Positions 8,165-15,865 of a stretch of 41,168 nt of DNA are shown piece by piece. This DNA comes from Nocardia sp. MH4. Lineage in GTDB: Bacteria; Actinomycetota; Actinomycetes; Mycobacteriales; Mycobacteriaceae. The position numbers and the translations under genes were made by a program. Below the pieces are notes generated by a model that was not told the origin of the DNA, made no database searches, and was given only the letters and a program-made list of their open reading frames with translations. The first letter of the stretch is position 1, and the number at the start of each line of letters is the position of its first letter. The stretch is taken from NCBI RefSeq assembly GCF_019266065.1, contig NZ_LPNR01000132.1, positions 191,436-232,603 on the forward strand. Direction: 5' to 3'.

Positions 8165-9088
8165 TCAGCTGGGGACGCTGAGCTTGAAGATCCGGACGTC
8201 CTCGGGGACGCCGTTGAGCGGGGCCGCCCAGAAGTTGCGTTTGTAGGGCTTGACCGTCGCGCCGAGCTCGGCGAGGGTCTCCGGGCGCAGGGCGGCGAGG
8301 GTGGTGCTGGACAGCATCGTGTTGCCGTTGCCACCGGCCTCCATCATGCGGGCGGCGATATTGACGTCGACGCCGAGCCAGTCGCCGCCGATCTCACGGG
8401 GGGAACCGGTGTGCAGGCCGACCCGCATGCGCGGCTTGTAGCCGTCGACCTCGACGGTCGCCAGATTGCGGCGGGCGGCGACAGCGGCGCGGACCGCGCG
8501 ATCAGGCGAGGAGAAGACCGCCATCAGGCCGTCACCCATGCGTTTGACCACCTGACCGCCCCGCTCGGCGATCGGCGGCTCGATAGCCTTGGCGACCTTG
8601 CGCAGCAGTTCCAGGGTGCGCTCGTCGCCCGCGGACAGCGACCAGCTGGAGAACGCCACCAGGTCGGTGAACACGATGGTCACCTCCTCGGTGCCCCGAC
8701 CGCGGCCGATCCGCTCGAGCGCGGCCTGCCACACCTGGAGCGCGCCGAATCCGATCTCCCTGGCCGCGCTGGGGGTGCCGCCGACGATCTTGTCCGCGGC
8801 ACGGGCGACCGCGCGGGCCCCACCGGGACCGGAGACCGAAAGCGGATCGCCGAAGGCCGGGTCACCGGGGAGCTGATGACGAGCCTTCCGTACGGCACCG
8901 ATCAGATCGGCCCGCCGATTGGCCGCCTGCAATTTCGACGAGAACTGGGCACGCCGCCGACCGGGCCGGGCATCGTCGGAGTCCGGCGTATCGGACTGCG
9001 CACTGTCGGCGGGCTCCAACGGGATCACCACCTCCGCGGCAGCGTCACGCCGCCGCGGATCCACCCCGCCAGAAGGCGTTTCACTCAC
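8165..9088 (-). CDS. class III adenylate cyclase, single catalytic domain
   Basis: Makes cAMP from ATP. 307 residues: a polar, probably disordered N-terminus to about 45, then one cyclase homology domain (about 133-290). All key residues are present: metal-binding Asp142 (VFTDLVAFSSW) and Asp186 (KRMGDG), adenine-selecting Lys182 and Asp241, and the transition-state pair Asn243/Arg247 (DVNIAARM). A single such domain should work as a homodimer. No membrane helix, so cytosolic. The start is a GTG with only a weak ribosome site. Similar in size and plan to mycobacterial Rv1647 (recalled). It is followed, upstream in sequence terms, by the ABC exporter operon ending in a strong terminator, so it is probably transcribed independently. 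Confidence 0.9.
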   Translation of the reverse strand: MSETPSGGVDPRRRDAAAEVVIPLEPADSAQSDTPDSDDARPGRRRAQFSSKLQAANRRADLIGAVRKARHQLPGDPAFGDPLSVSGPGGARAVARAADKIVGGTPSAAREIGFGALQVWQAALERIGRGRGTEEVTIVFTDLVAFSSWSLSAGDERTLELLRKVAKAIEPPIAERGGQVVKRMGDGLMAVFSSPDRAVRAAVAARRNLATVEVDGYKPRMRVGLHTGSPREIGGDWLGVDVNIAARMMEAGGNGNTMLSSTTLAALRPETLAELGATVKPYKRNFWAAPLNGVPEDVRIFKLSVPS

Positions 9089-9129
9089 GCCCAGATCGTA
9101 CCTGGTCCAGCCCGCTGCCCCACCGGACG

Positions 9130-9167
9130 AAAAAGCCCCCGGCGTCCGGGCAGCGGACGCCGGGGGC
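9130..9167 (-). terminator. rho-independent terminator of the ABC exporter operon
   Basis: A 14-bp perfect stem (9135-9148 with 9154-9167) and a five-base loop, followed on the minus strand by a T run (A run at 9130-9134). It lies 39 bases after the permease stop. Confidence 0.9.
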
Positions 9168-9205
9168 GGTCCCGGGCATCTGCGAGGGCAGCCCGGGACG
9201 GTCTG

Positions 9206-9964
9206 TCAGGCGTCTCGGCGATTGATCATCACCAAGGCGCCGGCGAACACGATCGCCACGAAGACGGCGAAGTAGATCAGGCTGCCCCACACACCCCAGT
9301 GCCAGTTGCCCGAGACGTCCTCGACGGTCAGGAAACGGTTGGCGTTCTGGAACGGCAGGAACGGCTTGACGGTACGACCGAAGCTACCGAACGCGCCGAG
9401 CAGACCCTCCAGCAGCAGGGACCACAGCACGATCAGCGAGATCGCGGCGGCGGACTGACGCACCAGCACACCGACGCCGATGGCCAGGACCACACACAGG
9501 AAAGCGTAGATCGGAATGCCGTAGATGGCCCGCCAGTTTCCGTCGAGCACCAGTTCCGGCGCCTCGTCACCGACGAACAGCTTGGCCACCACGAAGGCGA
9601 TCAGCGCGAGCACGCCGGTCAGCACCGCCGCGTACACGCCGACCAGGCCCGCCTTGGACAGCACCACCTTCGAGCGGTTCGGCACCGCCAGGAAGCTGGC
9701 GCGGATGACGCCGAAGCGGTACTCACTGGTGACCGTCAGGGCGGCCATGATCATCAGCACCATCACGCCGAAGCCGGAGACACCGGAGACCACCACGCTC
9801 GGGGTGAGCAGCGTCGGCACCTCCCCCGCCTGGGTGTTCTCGGCCTTGGTGACCAGCGCGATCAGCGCGGCCAGGCCGATGCCGAGGAGAACCACGATCG
9901 CCGAGCACCACCAGGGCGACCGGGTCGAGGTGAGCTTGATTCGTTCCGCAGCGAGCACGCCCAT
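9206..9964 (-). CDS. ABC-2 type exporter permease
   Basis: 252-residue integral membrane protein with about six hydrophobic segments, starting at residues 18-40 and ending at about 225-246, typical of ABC-2 permeases paired with DrrA/CcmA-like ATPases. The ATG overlaps the ATPase stop (TGATG), so the two subunits are translationally coupled. Short conserved parts such as TVTSEYRFGVIRASFLAVP between helices 2 and 3 are characteristic of the family. The substrate cannot be told from sequence; drug, lipid or peptide export are options. Confidence 0.85.
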   Translation of the reverse strand: MGVLAAERIKLTSTRSPWWCSAIVVLLGIGLAALIALVTKAENTQAGEVPTLLTPSVVVSGVSGFGVMVLMIMAALTVTSEYRFGVIRASFLAVPNRSKVVLSKAGLVGVYAAVLTGVLALIAFVVAKLFVGDEAPELVLDGNWRAIYGIPIYAFLCVVLAIGVGVLVRQSAAAISLIVLWSLLLEGLLGAFGSFGRTVKPFLPFQNANRFLTVEDVSGNWHWGVWGSLIYFAVFVAIVFAGALVMINRRDA

Positions 9965-10896
9965 CAGAGCGCACCTCCCATCACCTGGTCGAGGCCCGCG
10001 CCGTGGTACTCCACGGCGCCGCCGGTCATCCGCATGAACGCCTCCTCGAGCGACGCCTGCTGCGGCGCCAGCTCGTAGAGCGTGACGTTGTTGGTGCCCG
10101 CCACCTTGCCGACCTCGTCGCTGGTCACCCCGGCCACGATCAGCGCGGCGTCGCCCTCTTCCCGCACGGTCATGCCGTGCGAGGTGAGCAGGCTGCGCAG
10201 CTGATCCAGCTGCGGGCTGCGGACCCGCACCGACTGCTCGGAGGCGCGGTCGATGAAGTCCTTGGTGGTGGTGTCGGCGATGAGCTGACCACGGCCGATG
10301 ACGATCAGGTGCTCAGCGGTCTGGGCCATCTCCGAGAGCAGATGGCTCGACACCAGCACGGTGCGGCCCTCGGCGGCCAGGCGCTGCATGAAGCGGCGGA
10401 TCCAGAGGATGCCCTCCGGGTCGAGGCCGTTGACCGGCTCGTCGAACAGCAGCACCTTCGGATCGCCGAGCAGCGCGCCCGCCAGGCCGAGCCGCTGGGA
10501 CATGCCCAGCGAGAACCCGCCCGCGTTCTTGCCCGCCACCTCGGACAGGCCGACCAGCCGCAGCACCTCCTCGACCCGCGACTTCGGGAGGTCGTTGGAC
10601 GCGGCCAGCCACTCCAGGTGCGCGCGCGCCGAGCGGTTCGGATGCACCCACTTGGCATCGAGCAGCGCGCCGACCTGGGTCAGCGGCCGCTCCAGATCCT
10701 CGTAGCGCTTGCCGCCGATCAGCGCGGTGCCCGAGGTCGGCCGGTCCAGGCCGAGGATCATCCGCATGGTCGTCGATTTACCGGCACCGTTGGGTCCGAG
10801 GAACCCCGTCACCTGTCCGGGATGGACGGTGAACGAGAGGTCCTGCACCGCGACGGTCTGGCCGAATTGCTTCGTCAGGCCCTTCAGCTCGATCAT
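9964..10896 (-). CDS. ABC exporter ATP-binding protein
   Basis: 310-residue ATPase. Walker A GPNGAGKS at 34-41, variant signature FSLGMSQR at 128-135, Walker B VLLFDEP at 148-154 and a switch His in VSSHLLSEM. The C-terminal extension of about 90 residues is as in CcmA/DrrA-type exporters. It energises the permease encoded directly downstream. A perfect 22-bp palindrome lies 56 bases upstream of the start, suggesting dedicated control of the pair. Confidence 0.93.
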   Translation of the reverse strand: MIELKGLTKQFGQTVAVQDLSFTVHPGQVTGFLGPNGAGKSTTMRMILGLDRPTSGTALIGGKRYEDLERPLTQVGALLDAKWVHPNRSARAHLEWLAASNDLPKSRVEEVLRLVGLSEVAGKNAGGFSLGMSQRLGLAGALLGDPKVLLFDEPVNGLDPEGILWIRRFMQRLAAEGRTVLVSSHLLSEMAQTAEHLIVIGRGQLIADTTTKDFIDRASEQSVRVRSPQLDQLRSLLTSHGMTVREEGDAALIVAGVTSDEVGKVAGTNNVTLYELAPQQASLEEAFMRMTGGAVEYHGAGLDQVMGGAL

Positions 10897-10951
10897 GCGC
10901 CCCAGCTTGCCGCACGAAGACGGCGAGCGCGTCGCCGTGAGGTCGCGAGTC

Positions 10952-10973
10952 GGGTCATCCTCGAGGATGACCC
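10952..10973. promoter_or_regulatory. 22-bp perfect palindrome upstream of the ABC exporter operon
   Basis: GGGTCATCC, then TCGA, then the exact reverse complement of the first arm. It lies 56 bases upstream of the ATPase start, a good position for an operator. Similar TCATCC/GGATGA dyads are typical of response-regulator sites before exporter operons (recalled, not checked). It could also fold as a hairpin ending the gene at 11004. Confidence 0.55.
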
Positions 10974-11003
10974 CGACCCTGAGAGGGGCCTAACCCCGAT
11001 CGC

Positions 11004-11510
11004 TCAGTTCGCGCACCATCGCTGCGCGAGGTCCGGCAGATGCCGCGACGCGCCGGCCATGTCCTGCGCGTACGCGACGAATTCGGCACAGCCTTCCGCG
11101 ATGGTCTTACCCAGGACGGATTCCACGAATCCAGCGCTTCCACCCACCAGGACGAACTCGTCGACCGAGAGCAGCACGGCCGCCGAACTATCCGGTGCGA
11201 CCAGCACGACATCGAACGGAGCGTAGGTCGCTCGCCAATCATCCACCTCGGACAGAGCCGCCAGACAAGCCTGATCAGAGGCCCCCGGACCGAGATCGGT
11301 CGCCACCAGGCAGTAGACCGCCTCGTAGCCACTGGCCGCGAAGGCTGCCAGTATCCGCACGCCCAGCGGATCATCGGCCAGATCGGACACTTCTTCCGCA
11401 GGCACCACACGACGCCCAGGCACCGACAGCCACCTGACACTCAATTCCTGCCCGGAATCCAGCACCTCGGCCCGAATGCGACGAGCTTGCGCTTGGTCGA
11501 GTTCCCGCAC
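11004..11510 (-). CDS. hypothetical protein, possible orphan immunity protein
   Basis: 168 residues from a GTG start, acidic, no membrane segment and no family recognised. It lies 10 bases after a truncated WXG100/type VII effector-like gene on the same strand, the place where immunity proteins of polymorphic toxins usually sit. It has a SMI1/KNR4-like mix of short hydrophobic strands and acidic turns (for example DWRATYAPFDVVLVAPDSSAAVLLSVDEFVLVG, quoted in part as VVLVAPDSS and DEFVLVGG), but I do not claim that family. The gene is intact while its upstream partner is damaged, so it may persist as an orphan. Function is inferred from position only. Confidence 0.55.
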   Translation of the reverse strand: MRELDQAQARRIRAEVLDSGQELSVRWLSVPGRRVVPAEEVSDLADDPLGVRILAAFAASGYEAVYCLVATDLGPGASDQACLAALSEVDDWRATYAPFDVVLVAPDSSAAVLLSVDEFVLVGGSAGFVESVLGKTIAEGCAEFVAYAQDMAGASRHLPDLAQRWCAN

Positions 11511-11520
11511 GCTACTCCAA

Positions 11521-12029
11521 TCATGGAGCGCCGACGAAGGCGGTGATCGCGGTCGCGGCTGTCTTGACAGCTAACGCACCTTTTGCGACACCTGCACCGG
11601 CAGCGAGCCCGAAGCTGAAGACAGATCCGGCAGCACTGAATATTACCGAGGAGATCACTTCCTTCAACAGATCAGTGAGGATCTCTTTGAGCTTCAGGTG
11701 GAGTTCATCCATTGCGGACCGATAGCCGCGACAAGAGTCCGCGAGCTCGGTACATGCATGCTGCAAGTCTGTGGCAGCGGTATGCAATTCCCGCAAATCG
11801 TCGTCGACATCCGGAACCGGAACACCGAGTTCCTCGATGAGCCCGATTCCTATCAGGTCCTTCAGCCCCTGCCCGGGGCCACCCGCCGATGGCGGCGAAT
11901 AATGCGAACTCGGCGAGAATTGCAGCGACGCCGAGGGAGGGGAATCACTGTCCGGATTGCCATCGGCAAGCGCACGCGCTCGTCGTAGGCCTTTGCCCAC
12001 TCCTGCCCGGAGTCGAAACTGCCGGCCAT
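11521..12029 (-). pseudogene. frameshifted, truncated type VII (WXG100-like) effector N-terminus
   Basis: From the ATG at 12029 the frame reads MAGSFDSGQEWAKAYDER and then loses sense. The frame one step over continues with ALADGNPDSD, a proline/serine-rich linker, and DLQHACTELADSCRGYRSAMDELH plus a hydrophobic stretch ending FVGAP. Joining the two needs one extra base near 11975, so a single-base deletion is likely. The product resembles the N-terminal secretion region of Nocardia polymorphic toxins but stops where a C-terminal toxin domain would begin. It lies between a WXG100 remnant and a possible immunity gene. A sequencing error is the alternative for the frameshift, but not for the missing domain. 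Confidence 0.55.
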
Positions 12030-12057
12030 GGTGCCACAGATCGACAGACCTTCCTGC

Positions 12058-12267
12058 CTACTTTCGCCCGAGCGTCTGCAGATTCGTCTCGATGGCGCCT
12101 GTGTATCGCGAATGCGCGTCGGCGGCCGCCTGGCGCATCGTGGTGATGCTTGCAGCAGCCTCGGCCGCAGCGGTCACCCACTGCCCGAAAGCGTCAGCCT
12201 GCGCATCCGCAGCGGCGCCGGTGGCGGAGTGCTACCAGTGCAGGTACAGACAGAGCGTGGCGTCGGC
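12058..12267 (-). pseudogene. WXG100 (EsxA/B-like) gene remnant
   Basis: Just after the thiG stop the same frame reads ADATLCLYLHW, a stop, then HSATGAAADAQADAFGQW and an alanine-rich helix ending IETNLQTLGRK. This matches the central turn and second helix of WXG100 proteins (a tryptophan-x-glycine-like TG turn, then QADAFGQW). There is no start codon or ribosome site and an internal TAG is present, so it is a 5'-truncated relic. It directly precedes the effector remnant on the same strand, as a secretion partner would. Confidence 0.5.
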
Positions 12268-13029
12268 CTACCGGGCTGGGGAGGATGCCTGAGCCCAGAA
12301 ACGCTTGGGGATGCGGCCCGCTCGGCGGGCGAGGTGGCCGGCGCGGACGGCGGCGGCCATGGCCGAGGCCATCAGTTCGGGGTCGCGGGCTCGGGTGACG
12401 GCGGTGGCCAGGAGGACGGCCGAGCAGCCGAGTTCCATGGCCAGGGCGGCGTCGCTGGCGGTGCCGATGCCCGCGTCGAGGATGACGGGCACGCCCGCGG
12501 CGGCCACGATCATCTCGATGTTGTGCGGGTTGCCGATGCCGAGGCCGGTGCCGATGGGGCTGCCTAGGGGCATCACCGCGGCGCAGCCCGCGTCCTCGAG
12601 CCTGCGAGCCAGCACCGGGTCGTCGTTGGTGTAGGGCAGGACGACGAAACCGGCGTCGACCAGCTGTTCGGCGGCGTCGAGCAGCTCGAACGGGTCGGGC
12701 AGCAGGGTGCGCTCGTCGGCGACGACCTCGAGCTTGACCCAGTTCGTCTCCAGCGCCTCGCGCGCCAGCTGCGCGGTGAGCACGGCCTCGGCGGCGGTGC
12801 GACAGCCCGCGGTATTGGGCAGCAGGGTGATGTCGAGGCGCTTGAGCAGGTCGAGCACGCCGGTGCCGCCCGCGGCGTCGACCCGGCGCATGGCGACGGT
12901 GGTGAGCTCGGTGCCGGAGGCGATCAGGGCCTCTTCCAGGACGGCCAGGTTCTCGGCGCCGCCGGTGCCCATGATCAGGCGCGAGCCGAACTCCTTGTCC
13001 GCGATGCGCAGCGGTGCGGGCTCAGCCAC
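12268..13029 (-). CDS. thiG: thiazole synthase ThiG
   Basis: Forms the thiazole phosphate of thiamine from 1-deoxy-xylulose 5-phosphate, dehydroglycine and ThiS thiocarboxylate. 253 residues, TIM barrel. Schiff-base Lys99 (NWVKLEV) and the phosphate-binding segments MPLGSPIGTGLGI and DAGIGTASDAALAMELG are intact. The GTG start overlaps the end of thiS by 8 bases, so the genes are coupled in thiO-thiS-thiG. The gene is followed by decayed WXG100 sequence rather than a terminator. Confidence 0.96.
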   Translation of the reverse strand: MAEPAPLRIADKEFGSRLIMGTGGAENLAVLEEALIASGTELTTVAMRRVDAAGGTGVLDLLKRLDITLLPNTAGCRTAAEAVLTAQLAREALETNWVKLEVVADERTLLPDPFELLDAAEQLVDAGFVVLPYTNDDPVLARRLEDAGCAAVMPLGSPIGTGLGIGNPHNIEMIVAAAGVPVILDAGIGTASDAALAMELGCSAVLLATAVTRARDPELMASAMAAAVRAGHLARRAGRIPKRFWAQASSPAR

Positions 13030-13237
13030 CCTGCACCGCCGTCAGCACCTCGATGGTCCAGCCGCGGCCGACCGGCTCGTCCCAGCGCGACTTCGGGAAC
13101 ACCGCGCCGTCGACGGCCAGTGCCACGCCCTGACACGGCAAGGCGAGCCTGGTCAGCAATTCGCGGATGCTGAGCGGCTCGGGGAACTCGTGGTCGACAC
13201 CGTTGACGGTGACGCCGATCGGGATGGTCGAGGTCAT
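13022..13237 (-). CDS. thiS: thiamine biosynthesis sulfur carrier ThiS
   Basis: 71-residue ubiquitin-like sulfur carrier ending in the required Gly-Gly, which is adenylated and thiocarboxylated to donate sulfur to ThiG. Motifs: VTVNG near the N-terminus and GVALAVDGAVFPKSRW. The ATG overlaps the thiO stop (ATGA). The larger open frame through this region has no support. Confidence 0.95.
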   Translation of the reverse strand: MTSTIPIGVTVNGVDHEFPEPLSIRELLTRLALPCQGVALAVDGAVFPKSRWDEPVGRGWTIEVLTAVQGG

Positions 13238-14316
13238 CGAACTCCTCCTGGGGACAGCTGCAGCGCCGGAAAGCGTTGCGGTGATGCGATTTCCGCGATC
13301 GCGGGCGACTCGTCGTCGAGCAGCCCGGGAACGAGGGTCGCGGTGAGCGCGAGGGTGAGCATGCCGTTGCGGCCGTGGCCGGTGGCGGCGACGACGCGGT
13401 CGTCGAGCGCGCCGAGCAGCGGCAGGTTGTCGGGGGTGCCGGGCCGCGAGCCCGCGTTCGCTTCGGCCAGTTCGTATTCCGCGATGCCGGGCAGGATCGC
13501 CTCGGCGTCGGCGATCAGGTCGCGCACCCCACCGACGGTGACCGCGGTGTCGAAGCCCGCCTCGTATTGTGTTGCGCCGACGACGATTCCGTCCGCGCGC
13601 GGCACCAGGTACACCTGCCGGCCGTGCACCCTGGCCCGGATCACCCGGCTCGGCGCCGGACTCACGCCGGGCCGCTGCCGCAGGCGCAGGATCTCGCCCT
13701 TGACCGGGCGCACCGGCAGCCCCGGCCACAGGTCGGCGGAGCGCGCGCCCGCCGCGAGAACCACGCGGTCGTGCGGCAGCTCGGCGAGCGCGGTGACGGC
13801 TGCGGCCCGGATCTCGACGCCCGCACCGGCGCAGGCGGCGCGCAGGGCGGTCAGCACCCGGCGGTTGTCGACGGCGGGTTCGGTGGTGGCCAGCAGACCC
13901 GCGCGCACGGTGCGGGCCAGCGCCGGTTCGAGCGCGCGCACCCCGGCCCGGTCGAGGACGCTCAGCTCGTGGCCGAATCCGGCGAGCCAGTCGGCGACGG
14001 TGCGCAGGTCGGCGGCATCGGCGCCGTCGAGGGCGACGGTCAGCGTCTCGTCGGCGACGAACACCGACTCACCGGTGATCGCGCGCAGCCGCTCGGCGAA
14101 GGCGGGCCAGGCGGCCAGCGCGGCGGCGCCGAAGGCCAGCACCCGGTCCTCACCGGGCCAGCCCTCCGACAGCGGCGCGAGCATGCCGCCCGCCACGAAA
14201 GACGCGCCCGAGCCCGGCGCCGGATCGAAGACGGTGACGGTCCAGCCGGCCTCGGCGGCCTGCCATGCGACGGCGAGTCCGACGGCGCCGCCGCCAACGA
14301 CCGCCAGAGTTCGCAT
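13234..14316 (-). CDS. thiO: glycine oxidase ThiO
   Basis: FAD-dependent oxidation of glycine to the imine used by ThiG. 360 residues. The Rossmann motif VVGGGAVGLAVAWQAAEAG is at the N-terminus, and the C-terminal AATGHGRNGMLTLA segment is as in D-amino-acid oxidase-type enzymes. The ATG at 14316 was chosen over the adjoining GTG because AGGTGG is then six bases upstream. First gene of thiOSG, divergent from thiE, with an inverted repeat between them. Confidence 0.93.
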   Translation of the reverse strand: MRTLAVVGGGAVGLAVAWQAAEAGWTVTVFDPAPGSGASFVAGGMLAPLSEGWPGEDRVLAFGAAALAAWPAFAERLRAITGESVFVADETLTVALDGADAADLRTVADWLAGFGHELSVLDRAGVRALEPALARTVRAGLLATTEPAVDNRRVLTALRAACAGAGVEIRAAAVTALAELPHDRVVLAAGARSADLWPGLPVRPVKGEILRLRQRPGVSPAPSRVIRARVHGRQVYLVPRADGIVVGATQYEAGFDTAVTVGGVRDLIADAEAILPGIAEYELAEANAGSRPGTPDNLPLLGALDDRVVAATGHGRNGMLTLALTATLVPGLLDDESPAIAEIASPQRFPALQLSPGGVR

Positions 14317-14369
14317 CACGTTCCACCTGTCTTTTTCCGCCTACCGAGCGCCTCGGCGTTCGCGTCTCC

Positions 14370-14388
14370 ACGGTAGCGCGACTACCGT
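14370..14388. promoter_or_regulatory. inverted repeat between thiO and thiE
   Basis: ACGGTAG, five bases, CTACCGT: a perfect 7-bp dyad, 8 bases upstream of the thiE GTG and 54 bases upstream of thiO. It may be an operator or a short leader hairpin. The 76-base intergenic region shows no TPP riboswitch. Confidence 0.35.
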
Positions 14389-14395
14389 CGACACT

Positions 14396-15100
14396 GTGCA
14401 GCCCTCCCATCCGAATCGATCCGTCCCGCCCAGGGAGCGCCTGTCGAGCGCGCTGCTGTATCTGTGCACCGACGCGCGCCGGGAGAAGGGCGATCTGGCC
14501 CGCTTCGTCGATGCCGCGCTAGCCGGTGGCGTCGACATCGTCCAGCTCCGCGACAAGGGGTCGCCCGGCGAGGCCGAGTTCGGCCCGCTGGAGGCCAAGG
14601 CCGAGCTGGGCGCCCTCGCCGAGATCAAGGCGGCGACCCGCAGGCACGGCGCCCTGCTCGCGGTGAACGACCGCGCCGACATCGCGCTGGCCGCGGGCGC
14701 CGACGTCCTGCATCTGGGCCAGGGCGACCTCCCGCCCGCCTACGCGCGCCGCATTCTCGGCCCCGATGTCGTCATCGGCCGGTCGAGTCACAATCGAGCC
14801 CAAGCCGGGCTGGCGGCCATCGACGGCCATCTCGACTACTTCTGCACCGGCCCGATCTGGACCACGCCGACCAAGCCGGGCCGCCAGGCCGCGGGCATCG
14901 ACCTGGTGCGCTCCACCGCCGACGCGCACCCGACGATGCCGTGGTTCGCGATCGGCGGCATCGACGCGCAGCGGCTGCCCGAGGTGCTCGCCGCGGGTGC
15001 GCGGCGGATCGTCGTGGTCCGCGCGATCACCGCGGCCGCCGATCCGGAGGCCGCGGCGCGCGAGCTCAAGCAGGCACTGGTCGCCGCGGCGGCGGAGTAG
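14396..15100 (+). CDS. thiE: thiamine-phosphate synthase ThiE
   Basis: Joins hydroxymethylpyrimidine diphosphate and thiazole phosphate to thiamine phosphate. 234 residues from the GTG. Motifs: VDIVQLRDKG (pyrophosphate side), LLAVNDRADIALAAGADVLHLGQGDLP, VIGRSSHN, YFCTGPIWTTPTKPG and WFAIGGID. The very long frame extending upstream over thiOSG is a shadow. Divergent from thiOSG, which supplies its thiazole substrate, and convergent with mutT3 with only six bases between. Confidence 0.95.
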   Translation: MQPSHPNRSVPPRERLSSALLYLCTDARREKGDLARFVDAALAGGVDIVQLRDKGSPGEAEFGPLEAKAELGALAEIKAATRRHGALLAVNDRADIALAAGADVLHLGQGDLPPAYARRILGPDVVIGRSSHNRAQAGLAAIDGHLDYFCTGPIWTTPTKPGRQAAGIDLVRSTADAHPTMPWFAIGGIDAQRLPEVLAAGARRIVVVRAITAAADPEAAARELKQALVAAAAE

Positions 15101-15106
15101 CGCGAC

Positions 15107-15736
15107 TCAGGTCAGCAGGCTGGTCAGGGCCGCGGCCAGGTCATCGGCCGGGTCCGGGCCGATGGTGACCTCGGCGCCGGGTCCGTCCAGCGCGTGCAAC
15201 CAGAAGAACCCGCGATCGGCGAGTTCGACGGTCCGGGGCAGGTCGGTGACCGGGTCGGCGGCGAAGCGCAGGCGCAGCGGGACCGCGCGCAACCCGAGCC
15301 AGGCCGCGGCGAAACCGGGGTGCAGCGGGAGGTCGTCGACCTCGCCCTCGGCCACCCAGACCAGCTCGGAGCTCTCCTTGTTGGCGACGGTGGGCAGCGG
15401 GAACTCGGCGTCGGCGACCACCGTGGTGTAGGTCCAGCCGCTCGGGGCGGTCATCGTCAGCCGTTCGGCGCGCACGCGCAGCGCGTCGGCGGTGATGCCC
15501 GCCTCCTCCCAGGCTTCCCGGACCGCGGCGTGCTCGGCGCTCTCGTGGGAATCCCGCGCGCCGCCGGGGATGGCCCAGGTGCCGCCCTGATGACTCCACG
15601 GCGCGCGGTGCTGGAGCAGCACCGCCGACCCGCCCCGGGGCAGCGGCGCGCGCAGCAACAAGCCCGCCGCACCGTACTTGCCCCAGTGCCGAACCCCGCC
15701 CGGACTGTTCGACCAGCCGTCTCCGTCACCGCGCAT
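15107..15736 (-). CDS. mutT3: NUDIX hydrolase (MutT3-like)
   Basis: 209 residues. Complete Nudix box at 59-81: G-x5-E-x7-REAWEEAGI. Substrate is probably an oxidised or other nucleoside diphosphate derivative; MutT3 naming rests on the conserved thiE-mutT3-glnX neighbourhood seen in mycobacteria (recalled). The ATG at 15736 has GGAGG about 12 bases upstream, a little far; the frame extends further upstream but over the divergent glnX gene and was not used. No signal peptide. Confidence 0.85.
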   Translation of the reverse strand: MRGDGDGWSNSPGGVRHWGKYGAAGLLLRAPLPRGGSAVLLQHRAPWSHQGGTWAIPGGARDSHESAEHAAVREAWEEAGITADALRVRAERLTMTAPSGWTYTTVVADAEFPLPTVANKESSELVWVAEGEVDDLPLHPGFAAAWLGLRAVPLRLRFAADPVTDLPRTVELADRGFFWLHALDGPGAEVTIGPDPADDLAAALTSLLT

Positions 15737-15865
15737 CCAATACTCTTTCCTCCGTAGCAGCCGAGCAGCAACCGCTTCGGGGGTGTCTGCGGGGCTGCGC
15801 CACCGGTAGGACCACAATAAACTCCGCACCACGAGGGGTGCGCGGACAGCACGGGGAGGTGAACG

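Noticed and set aside
14317..14395. TPP riboswitch between thiO and thiE
   Set aside because: Only 76 bases are available and the conserved CTGAGA and ACC(T)GA elements are absent.
12707..15100. 797-residue plus-strand open frame across thiG, thiS, thiO and thiE
   Set aside because: Only its last 234 residues (thiE) have family sense; the rest is the complement of thiGSO and is an effect of high GC at third positions. The same holds for the long plus-strand frames over the carboxylase genes and the minus-strand frame over pknG.
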